From contig NC_044573.1 of NCBI RefSeq assembly GCF_901933205.1, positions 49,533,493-49,597,492 on the forward strand: DNA of 64,000 nt, written 5' to 3'. Origin of the DNA: Camarhynchus parvulus. Lineage: Eukaryota; Chordata; Aves; Passeriformes; Thraupidae. The notes under the pieces are model-generated. The model was not told where the DNA came from, did no database searches, and saw only the letters and a program-made list of their open reading frames with translations. Shown here one piece after another: positions 36,501-48,500 of the stretch. The position numbers were made by a program, and so were the translations under genes. The number at the start of each line of letters is the position of its first letter. The first letter of the stretch is position 1.

Positions 36501-39500
36501 ATCTTGGGTTGGAGTTTGCCTGCATGATGTGCAAATAGGATAAAAGTTCTTTTCTTGGTATTTGTTAAAAAGCAGCACTGTGATGGCTTGGTTCCTAATG
36601 CTGGAAAAGAGTAGCCTGGAAAGTAGAGCAACGGCTGTGACCAGAAACACGGCCAGGAGATGTCCTGGCCATGCCTCTTTTCTGCTTTCATCTTACATCA
36701 GGTGCAGGTTGTATCAGCTGCTGTAGCACAGATCAGCCTCTGGCTGCTCATCCAGTTGGAATCTTAATCTACACTTCACACTTAGGTTCTTTTCTTTCTA
36801 GAACTGAAGAATGAAGGCTGATCACAAGAATATGTAAACTCTATACTCACTTCTTTCATACTTATAAAATAAAAAGCCATTTTCTGTTTCTGACACCCCA
36901 GTTCTAGATAAGTAGAGGTTCTTTGTAAAGTTGTCTTTTGTAAAATTGTGGTCCTAGTGTGATAATGGGGAAGACAAGGTGTCTTTGCTTTTCCTCAGAC
37001 TATGAGCATTTGAGTTCAAGGGGTTTTTGACATGTATTGTATCAGCTACATAATTATTTCCACTGTAGTATTAGGGTAGACTGTGTTCTGTCATGTTCCT
37101 GACCTATCCATGGTTTCGTCTTGTGTTGGACTTGTGTTACTGAACATGAGGCAGACCACACTACAGTTCCCTGATGTCTGTGCAATTAATTGGGGACATC
37201 AGCTTTAACATTTGCATGGGAGCTGTTTCCAGCTGTTATCTGGTAGCAGTTTAGATAGCACATGCCTGCTGCGTTTGGGAGCACCTTTTGCCCCAAGGAA
37301 ATCCCAATGACTGACCATCCAGACTGGAATGTAATTCTTCAGTTAGTTTGATAGAGATCGGTTGGGTCTATCTTCAGGGAGCTAGATGAGACTATTTTGC
37401 TGTTCAACTTCCTTTGATGTTAATTGGACTTATGAATCAAAATCCCCATTAATGACCTTGCATATTGATTCTAGTGAGGGTCATTATTTAAATGTCTCAC
37501 TTCCTAAAGAAATACAGATCTCCAACAAACACAGAGTTTCCCACAAAGTCTTGTCAGCTCTGCCTTGAGATAGGAATGTGTATGTGATTTGTCAGTACTT
37601 TTAACTTGTGATCAGAGTATTGGGCAAGGGTGTGAGATAATAACAAAGATTAAAGTGGGTCAAGATGGAAATGGCCTTAAGTCAGTTCAAGGCTTTGCTG
37701 TAGATGTTCCATGAATTCTTGAGAAGGGAGAGTCACATAACCCATTGGTAACTGGCCTCTTGTGATCTGTCTAGTATGATGGTATTTGTCTCTGAATATG
37801 AGTTGTGAAAATTGGATATATACTAAGTGCTTAAGGAGTCTGGGTGACTGACTTATAAATAATGAATTACATAAGAGAAATTGATGTGCTTGTGTTTTAA
37901 TTGGTGAATTGATCACATGGAAAATAGCTTAAGAGACCTTAATGTTGTCTGCCAGCAAACAGTTGTTTGCTACTCAGCTGGGCTATATTCACTTCAGCAT
38001 TTTCAGGATGGCAAATTCTCCCCTAAGGCCAGCACTATACACTGAACAAGGCTCTCTTCTTGTCTTGTTGTGACTTTAGAGACTGAAATATGAGCTATAA
38101 AAGGTAACTGAACAGACACAAGAAAATGAGCTTTGAAAAAAAATGTTTGATTGGAGCAGTTTAATACTCCTGAGGATTATCTACATATCAGAGGATAAAA
38201 TAAGAGGCTAGACAGCAGTTGCCAGTCACATACTGCTTTGAAAAAATTTGGGCTTGCCAGAGTTTCTTGGAATGCATTATGTTGTTAAGTCATGCCTTAT
38301 AGGCTATGTAAAACTTAGTGACTTGCTATCAGCACAGACTTTGCTGGAAAGAAGAGATTGGTTGGGACTTCTGAAGGAGCATTTCTTTTTGGAAGAAATG
38401 CAAATTGGGTTTGCATGGCCAGGTTTTGGTAGCAGGAGGGGCTACAATGGCGGCTTCTGTGTGAAGCTGCCAGAAGCTTCCCCCATGTCCAGCAGAGCCA
38501 ATGCCAGCTGGCTTCAAGACAGAAGTGCCCCTGGCCAAATCTGGGCTAGTCAGAAATGATGACAACCCCTCTGTGATAACAAATTTAAGAACAAGGAAAA
38601 GAGTTTTGCAGATGTTATTGCTTCCAGAGAAGAGTGGGGTGAGAATATGTGAGAGGAACTACTCTGCAGGCACCAAGGTCAGTGAAGAAGGACAAGGAGG
38701 AGGTGTTCTAGGTGCCTGAGCTCAGATTCCCCTGAAACCCATAGTGCAGACTGTGGGGAAGCACCTATGCCCTGCAGCTCATGGAGGTCCATGGGGGCGC
38801 AGAGATCCACCTGCAGCCCGTGGAGGAAACTCACACTGGAGCAGGTGGATGCCTGAGAGGAGGCTGTGAGCCTGTGGGGGGCCTGTGCTGGAGCAGGTTC
38901 CTGGCAGGTATCTGTGGACTTATGAACAGAGGAGCAGGTTTCCTGGTAGGACTTGCATCCTTGCGGAGGACCCACAGTGAAGCAGGCTGTGACTCCTTTC
39001 CCTAAGCCATGGCAGGAACAACGTGTGATGAACTGACCATAACCCACATTCCGTGCCTCCCTGTGCCTCTGGGTCAGAGGAGTGGGGGGGAAGTGTTTAG
39101 GTCTTATTTTACTTCTCATTACCCTGCTCCGGTTTTGGTAATAAATTCAATTAGGATCTCTAATTTGAGTCAGTTTTGCCTGTGGCGGTATCTGGAGAGT
39201 GATCTCTCTCTGTCCATATCTCAAACCATGAACCCTTCATTATATTTTCTCTCCCCTGTCCAGCTGGGCAGGGGAGTGACAGAGTGGCTTTGGTGGGAGC
39301 CTGGCCAGTCAAGGTCAACCCACTAAAATCCCTCTTATATTTTTCATTGGCCTTTTAAAAGTGATCAGTATTTCTGGAGGTTACAGCTGGAAAGTCAGAA
39401 GTCAGTATGGAGCAGGGTCCTGTGTAGTAACCAGTTCATGTCCAATTCTGTCTCTTCCTACTTGTGTCCCAGTGTTAATCATGTTTGTGCTAGCTTTTGA

Positions 39501-42500
39501 GGGCAGTGTGTGAACTTCTGTAATCATGGACATGTGGGGAGGAGGACATTTGGAGACAAAAGTGGTAGTTCTTCTCTTTTTTTCTTTTTTTTTTTCGTAT
39601 CTCTAGATTAGCATCTGACATAATTCTTGAGAAGTATGCAGTTTAAAATCTCTTAAATAAAACAACATGCTCACTCATTTTACCTTACATGTGCTCAACA
39701 GATAATAAAAGCAGTAATTGTGGTGTGATCATCACCAAACAAACAATGCTATAGAGACTTTCAATCCATTTAGCTTTGCAGGTAATTCATCCACTTACAG
39801 AATCTTAAGTCTTGGAATGCATTTCACTTTCTCTATGGTGAAGAAATGTTTGTGATCTTTGTCCCATCTCTTAATTTTGTTCATGTTTTCTGATAGTTTC
39901 TTTCTGCTGGGAGAGAGTGGCTAGGAAAGCTGATACATAGCAGATCCCCTGAACAGAAGTAAGGAGGGAGGAATAGTTGTCTCTGAGGGTTTTTTTCTGG
40001 GGGGTGGTTTTAGCATATCTCTCTCGATTTTACTCTTTCTCTTTTTTTAAACAATTTGTTTCCTGCTCTTGCTGCCACAACCACCTGGCATTAGGTGTTC
40101 CTGTGCTCTCTTCCTGGATGTGACTGCTGGATGTGACTCATGCTGCTCAACCATTACATGGTCACTATCTGCCATTCAGCAAGTGAATTATGAGTTCCCT
40201 GGCAGGCAGCTGGCCAAGAAGAGATTCTAGTGACATTGTGGATTACTGACCTGCATCTCCCATGCTGGCAGTTTACAGCCTGGATCCAGACTTGTGGGAG
40301 CACTTATGTAGTCCATTTGGTGTTTTGGATGGTGTATATGCACTGGTCTTGATTTAAAATTTTGCATTCTCAGTTCTAATCTTGAGGAGTAGACAAGGGA
40401 AGGAAATTAGTGTTTGGAAAGACAATGTGCCACTAATACAGTGTTTGAATCACTCTGCATGTTTAATCTGGGATATGTAAGTGGCCCTATTTCTTGTCCA
40501 ATGGGCAAGTATTTTTATCTCAGCAAAATTTTGCATTTGTTCTGCAACCCCAAAAGACAGTGGTGTTGAGGAGGAAAGGGCAAGGGGTCAGCCTCAGGAG
40601 TCCCTGAAAACCTGTTAGCTGGGCTTGTGACTCTTGAATGTATCGAGCAAAATTTAGCATTGTTATGAAAAAAGACCCACGGTTTCTGTTACTCTTACTT
40701 GTGAGCTTGAATGAAGTTTGTTTCTTTGCTTTCAGTGGTGTTTTTCTAAAAGAGCAGTGCTTGCCCTTTCTGAAACTAACTTACTGCCTTTCCTGATCTT
40801 CATTGTATTAGTGAGCCATAATAGTCACCACTGCCTTGGGTCTTTGTTCCTCTTATAGACTCTTCTAAAAATTCATTCTATTTTGTGACAAAAGCCCACA
40901 GTCTTGGCTGGGCTGAAGTTAATTTTCTTTATGGGAGCTGGTAGAATGGGAGTGGGGAGCAGCTGGGTGGGGGTGAGGATGAAAGCAGCCATAGTTTTAA
41001 CTGTCTGACTTCCAACAACAAATGCAACTGAAATATTGACCTAAGGTTCTAAGGATGATAATAGGATAGCAGTATGTGTGTTTGTTTTAAACATTTGATC
41101 ACTTTCAGTGCTTGCAGAAGAGTAGGAAATGAGAACATCATGAAGCTTTTGATAATTGCCTTAGAGAATGAAATATGGTTGGGGGCGGGAAGAGGGGTGG
41201 CACTGGAGCAGAGGACTATTTTCCTGCTAAATGGTGCAGGAAGAGGGGTGGCACTGAAACTGAGAGGACTGTTTTCCTGCTAAATGCTCTGCTCTGATCT
41301 TTGTGTGATGCTGTGCAAGTCATGACTTTTCTCTGTTTTGAAAATGAAGGGGTGAGTGGGAATAATGAAAGTATTTTCTCACATTTCCTTTATTTACATT
41401 CCATGAAAAGTAACAAAGCTGCAGGAAATTCACTACCTTTCACTTCCTTCAATGTTTGTTTGCTTAAGAAACTGAATATGCTGAAGTGAAGTGAGTATAA
41501 AATTACGTAATGCATTGCAAACATGGGGATATTTTTAGCAACCATCCCTTAGGTCTGTCAAGATTTAGCGCTGAACTGCTGTGAAAGTTGAATGGCATTG
41601 CAGATTACAGCATTGACCTTCAAAATGTAACTAGTAATGATCAGAAATACACCTCATTCTCCCATTTCTTCATTTGCTTTCTATAACTCACAGCTGCAGT
41701 GGAGAAAATAAGGTAATTTGTGAGATGTCCATGTGATGGTACCTCTGTACCATCTTGTGTCTCTTTTTCCGTTCCCTCAGCCTGCTTTTTTCCAACATTG
41801 TAAAACTTCTCTTGATGGAAGCTTAATTCTCAGAAAACACTTTATTTGTCATTTTCTACTTAAAATTTGAAAAAAAATGCTTTCACTAGACAAATTTTCA
41901 CCTTCCCTTCCAGAGTTGCCAAATATAGGGAAGAGAGGTTTCGTGGAATAATTTGATAAGCTTTCAAAATTGTAGGCTGAGCAAGTCCAGCTTGTCACCT
42001 CATCTTCATATTGCAATTCAAATCACAATCAACAAAATCATATAAAGGCTACAGATTGCTTTATGATTAAGACCTGGTGAGGTTTACATGTGTCATCAAG
42101 CTTCTTAAGAGCAGAATTTGCAAGTAACTATTGATGCCTTGTGCACAAAGGGCAAATATCTGCAGGGGTGGATGTTCTAGGGTGAGCAATGAGAACATGT
42201 CAGAGAGAGATTATGCTAGAGCTTTGGAGACTGGAAGCGCCTGATTATTATTTTGGCCTTGTCCAGCTTACTTTAATATTGTGTAGAACCTTTTGCGGTC
42301 TCTCTTCCTCTCCTCTCAAGTAAAAGTACGCCTTGTGCTTGTAGGGTTTTTTTTGTTCTGTTTTGTTCTCATCTTGACAACAAGTTCCTATCTAGGAACT
42401 TTGTGTTTCTGTTAAAATCAAGATGTTATTAGCTAGTATAGCAAGGAGGCAAATGACCTCAGAAGTGCTCTCCAGCTGAGTGACTGTGCTGAGCTACTTA

Positions 42501-45500
42501 ATTATGATCATATGAATTCATATGAATTCAGCAGGTCTTGGCTGCACTGGCTTGGCTGGAGGATTAAATTGCTTGTGTTTGCCTTTCCCATGAGTAGAGT
42601 TGTGCTGCTTCTTTAGTGGCAAATTCATTTATTGTAGAAAGGATGTAAATAAAAAAGATTATAAATACCATTATGTCACTTCTTTAATACCAAGCAGTTT
42701 TAAATTGCAATCTCATTCACAATGCAAGTTGAAAAAAGAATTATTAAAGTTCTAGCTAGGAAACTGTGTGAAATTACATTTAGGCATTATTCTGCCTTTT
42801 TTTTCCCCCTGTGTCATTAAACATCCTCTGATAAGCAACTCATATTTCCCTGCAAAGGCAGGCTTATTTAACTGTTGGGTGAAGACTTTGTGTCTGGGTT
42901 TGAAAAGCAAAAGGATTGAAGGGAAGAGGGAATACATGAAAAAAAGAGGAAGGAAAAATTAAATACTAAGTTGGATGGAACTCAAAGAGAGCTGATGTCA
43001 GCAGCTGAGGTGAGAAAATTGGATATGGAAAGAAAAGGAACATTAACCTTAAGTCAGAGGAGAACAAGCCTTTCCATTGTAACTGGATAAAACCAAAGAG
43101 TTTTGTGCTCTGTAGGAAGGAAAATAATGAAATTTTTAAAAAAATTACGATGCAAGTGGTGAGACAGAAAAATGAAAAGGCCTTCAGCCAGAAATTACAA
43201 TTTCTTTAAAGGTGGAAGCTCACCTGATGTGTGCAAATATATGAGGCAAATCTCGTGATACAGGAAACACACCCACAAGTGTCTCTATGTTAGTGAGTAA
43301 CTGGATTAAAATCCTGGCCCTGTTGATGCAAGTCAGCATTTATATCTACATAGTTTGGCAACAGTCTCCCAACTCCTTTCTTTTTTTTTTCCCAGGACCT
43401 GTAAACTGCAACAGTGAGTGCTTGTTCATTCTTATACAGCACAGTAGCACCAAAGTTGTCTAACGGTGCATGATCATCTTGTAGTGGCACAGTGTCATAA
43501 TTTGTTGTTTTATTTTTTCTTGAAAAGGAAGGTTGTAACTGTAAGGCTTCAGAATTTGTCTTTTATCCTATTGCTCTACTATTTCTCTAAGTGCTATTGA
43601 CAAACTTGTACTTGCATAGAGGTAGAAATTTTAGTGCTGGAAGGATCTGTTGTAATCATCTGGTTTGACTTCCTGCATTGTAGAGGTGGGAGAACTTGCC
43701 CTGTATTTATATACTGTGGATTCCAAACTTCTCTCCAACCTGAGTTTGACTGTAATTCTCTTTGTAAGTGGGATGATCATATTTCTGCAGTAATCATTTC
43801 TCTAGAATGTGAGCAAGGACTACTTAAATCTTCCTTCTTCTTGAAGAGTTGTTACTTGAAAAATGATGCATTTATTCCATGTTCCTAGTCCAGGTTTTAA
43901 ATACTTCCACTATTCCTAAACTTGTTGGTGGAATCTTTTAACAATGTTCTCTAAATTAGTGCAGGAAAAAAGATTTATGTTCCTATTTTTATATGTACAT
44001 GTGTTAATATATACAACACTAGAATTTGTTTTATGTAAATTAAATCATTCCTATTTGTGCAAGGACAGTGTTTGCTTCTGTTTGTTTTACATAAGGTTAG
44101 CAGCTGTGGGTACTTGTAGAATTCTGAGAATTCATCTCTACCAATTATTTTCTCATCATGGGCCAACTCTTCTTCTTGAATAAGTGATGCTAATAATATT
44201 ACACTGTGCTACTCTGTTCCTTTTAAGCAGCCAAGATGGAGAAAATCTTTTCAATTGTTGGCTACTCTGACTGTATGTCAGACTTTGGCTGTGACTGTTA
44301 TCCTGCCTAATAAACAGTGTATCAGAAAATGGCAACAGTGGTGAATCAAATTCTTATCTATTCTTAGACTGGGCTGTGAATTATTCTATGGAATGCAAAC
44401 TGGATGCTGATAAGGCCTTGAGGTTCTGAATTTTGCTTCTCCTATGTAACTTTCAGCAAGAAGATAATGCAGAGAGCTGTCTTATTTTTAATCTTTAATT
44501 TTCAGGAATGGGATTCAAAATAATGGGATTATCACCATTTGCATGAAGAGAAAAATGCTTCATTTATCATACCCCTTTCCCTAAATCAAGGAGGGGAAGG
44601 TGGGCTGTGAGACTGTGTTCCAGGCACTAACAACAAGGAGTTAAGTTTAGGCAATTTCCTATCTTCATTACAGTTTTTATCATGAGAGTGGATTAATAAG
44701 CCATTAATTTTTTCTTACTAAAGGCTTTTTTTTGTCATTACAATGAGAATAGAAAGATTTTTATGATCTCTCTACGTACAATAGTAATTTGTCTTGCTCT
44801 GACCTTTCTGGCAGTCTGTTTTGACCGACCTGCCATAGCATCCCTTATTCCTTACCTGCAGGGAAAGAGGTCGTTGATTGGTTGACAAGCCACAGCGAGC
44901 TTGGGCAACTAGAAAGGTCATTGTAACCTGGCGTGCTGAATATAAAGGCTGTGTGTGTTCCCATCACTCATTCTGCAGTTGGCAAAGTTGACAGTCATGG
45001 AGTGAGGCAGCTCAGGAGGGACAGCCTGTGCTCTGGGAGGTACCGGCCCCAGATTATGCACTTGGTTCTGTTGCTGTGCTTTTTTGCTTGCCTGGCAGGT
45101 AGCTTCCTCTCTTCCAAGTCAAAGGTGTTCCCTTCCTTTCATTCTCCCTCTGTGTTGTATTTGATGTGCTTCAATCAGGGTTAAGTTGGTATTTGTGCCT
45201 CAAACTGTACGTGTATCTATGTCCACACCAGCGTGCAGCAGTATGGATACTCAAGAGTTACAGTGTGAAACTACTTTCTGTATATTATGTAAATGGAGAA
45301 TGTTCTTAAACATATTTTGAAGTATATTGTTGTGCATCAGCTTATTCTGAGGACTTCACTTATGTAAAATGTCTTATATGAGTAGTAATACAAAACCTGC
45401 ATGAATTTAACCATACAGAACTGCAGACGATGCAGTAAGCAATGAAATCCCATGGTGGGGGACTGCTCAAAACAGAGTGGAATTATAAAAGGGCTGCAAG

Positions 45501-48500
45501 GTATAAGGGCAAACCTCATTCCCTTACTTCACTGCACTCAAATCCATTGAGGTAATTCCAATCTGCATTCCCTATTTTGCAGCCTTATTGAACTGAATTC
45601 TTAAGACATTAGACGGGACTGTGTTAATTTACATCCTTCTCTCCTGTTCTGCCTGAGGATTATCTGCCTGTCCTTCATGTTCTTATGCTATCAGATGATG
45701 CATTTAAATGGCAGATTGAACTGAAGTGTGAAGGGTGCTCAAGCTAATCAAACGTTGTAAGATATCTCTGCAGGTGTTTTGTAGCTGTAGCATAGAAATG
45801 CTAAAGGCTTAATTGACTGAGTGTGTAACAAGAACAGGAAATGACACAATGGCAATTCATTTTCTCCAAGAATACAGTGGGAGCACAGTCTGCAGCAACC
45901 TTAATTAGATTTTCAGTTAAACATTTTTAGCAAGGATGGGAAGTTCAGCTAATTGAATCTGTTCTAATTTCCATCCTCCTGTTTGTCATTTTTACTCTTC
46001 TTTTTGGGACATCTATCAAAGCTCTTATTGTTCTCTGCTCATTGCAGTATGTGATGACAGATGGCAGGCAACATGCTGATGTGCAAGGTAGCTACACATA
46101 AGCCATAGGAGCTCCCGCCTGTCTTCATTATCATGGAACTGAACTGGATCCACTCCAGTGGCTTATGACTTTCTCCATTTTCCCCTCTCCTCCCAGTGTT
46201 CATCCACTTTAATGTGAGAATAAATTCATTCTGTATTAATAATGCCCAAAATGTTTATATGCTGTTACAAAAATCTGTAGAAAGTCTAAAACAAATGTGG
46301 TGTTCTGCCTAGAAGAGACGCAGGTCCAAATAACCATCAGTTTTTAGTGTCCTTCAGTTAGTACTATACACTGTAATAATCTTTTATCCTTCTTTTTTTC
46401 CTGTTTGTGTCTGGCAGATGGAGCACCAGTTAATGCACAGGTACCTTATTTTGGAACCTGTTGGTCTGATGATTTCAAATGCAAGTTCTAACTTTAACAG
46501 AGGGAGTATAACAAAGACACAATGTAAAAGCACTTGAAGGTGCTTTCTGGATTAGAGATGTGTGAAGTGTGTGGAGAAATATGCCAGCTTTCTTTAGAGG
46601 GTAAAAGTGCTTCACAGAATTGTGAAATTATCTTTGGATGCTGTATGCAAACATGATCTTTCTGAAATTGATACAGCCCTTCTGGAATGTTACTTGAATA
46701 CCAATTTTAATTGCATTTTCCCCTCTCACTTGTTTTAAATTTTTCTTAGGGAGAAGTGTCTCCTTCCTCTTCAACTGGCTCTGGAATCAAAGAGCACGAA
46801 GCTGGCCCAACAGGCTCTAGCTGGGATGCAGGTATGACTCTAGAGTGGGAGAGTGTTGGCAGGCAGTGGGTGTCAAGAAAATCTAGACTTTTCTTTTGAA
46901 AAATACTACAGAAAAAGCATCTGTCCTTGGGTGAACCTAACAATAATGTTCACATTTCTGTTCAGAAGTTAGGATGCAAGTACAGGCTGGTGATTTTGAA
47001 GAAGACTAAAAATGTTTTGCAGATAGGTGGGAAGTCTTGGATTTTAACATTGAAATGTAGATGTACTCTTCCTTGTGGGCCCTGTGCTACTGCCAGAAAA
47101 GCCACTGCTAAACATCTTAGAAATTAAGCTGGGACTTGCTATTTTCTTTGATTAGAAAAGAGGACAGCAGTGCTTGGAAGATGGAGAGGTTAATAGAGGA
47201 TCTGGAGCTGTGTTCTTTATGTGTGGACACTTTTCTGGGTTTTTTGTACACTGAAAACAGTAGAAACAGCATCTGATTTGGAAGTCTATGAAATTGCAAA
47301 AGAAAACAGTGCAGCACAAGCAACAAAAAAAAAAACTCTCCTGGGTGTGCCAGTATAAAAACTAAAGCAGTTTACTGTTCTTTTAATTGGACAAACGAGT
47401 ACAAGTCAGTAAATACTTATCACTAGGGGGATGCTAGTTGTGGAAAAGCCTGGCACACTACTGGGGCATAAATTCCATTTTCCAAAAAGAATTTTTTCCC
47501 TTGGAGGGCCAGAAAGAATTTTTTCTGGGAATATTAGGATGTAAGTGGATCATTCAAATTCACCTTATCCAGCATATGAGGTGTCAGACACTTGTTTAGA
47601 GAGTTCCTCATAGTGGGGCATGGTGTGGTTGTAGAAGGGAAGGGCTGTTAAGATGACAAAGGGTCTGAAGCATCTCTCTTATGAGGAAGGGCTGAGACTG
47701 TGAGAGCTGGGACTGTTTAGACTGGAAAAGAGGTGCCTCCAGGGCTGGAGACACCACAACCTCTTTGGACAGCCTGTGCTTGATCACCCTTACTGTAAAT
47801 TTTTTTCTTGGTGTTCAGAGGAAACCTGTGTTTCAGTTTGTACCCAGAGCATCTTGTCTTGTCAGTGGGCACCACTGAAAAGTTCTGGTTCTTTTTGCAC
47901 TCTTCAGATATTTATATGTGGTGGTGAGATCCTCCCTGAGCCTTCTCTCTCCAGTCTCAACAGTCCCAGCTCTCAGGCTTTCCTCATAAGAGAGATGCTC
48001 CAGTTCTTTTGTCATCTTAGCACTGACTCCAACAGCTCCATATCCCCCATCCTGAGCTAAACATTCTTCTTTATATAGAAAACCCCATTCTTGTCATTGC
48101 AGATTGAGTTAAATCTCATCAGTCTGTACAGTGCTAAAGCATTTAATCTTCTAGTATGTGGGAAATGCTTTAAAATGTTTTGAGTTAAACCCTGGCTGGC
48201 AGTTCAGCTTTACCCACTCACTCCTTCCCTCTCAGAGGTATGGGAGAGAGAATCAAAAGGGTAAAAGTGAGGAAAATTGTGGGCTAAGACAAAGTTTAAT
48301 AGTGAAAGCAAAGCTGCGTGTTCAAATAAAAGAATATGTGGAACTCGTTCACCACTTCCCATGGAGCAGCAAGTGTTCAGCCATCTCTAGGAAAGCAGGG
48401 CTTCATCATGGTTCACCATTACCCATTGGACGACAGATACCTTAACTCTGAATGTCTGTGTTCCCTCCACTTCCTCTTTCTTTGCCCAGCTGTTGTTGCT

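Larger units (their letters stand above)
34690..46749 (+). other. ARFGEF3: ARFGEF3 intron 2
   Basis: 12,060 nt. It holds a MIR-like fragment (35145-35245), a sense-oriented solo LTR (38399-39325), an LTR fragment (40898-40960), a tandem duplication (41185-41286), an 18-bp palindrome (42508-42525) and an old CR1 (43618-43760). At its 3' end there is a promoter-like array with candidate small exons (44877-46491). Confidence 0.9.

Noticed and set aside
46750..46831. Reading ARFGEF3 exon 3 in another frame as a continuation of the candidate secreted peptide
   Set aside because: It is open through this exon but hits a stop five codons after joining exon 4; the normal ARFGEF3 frame is clearly conserved.
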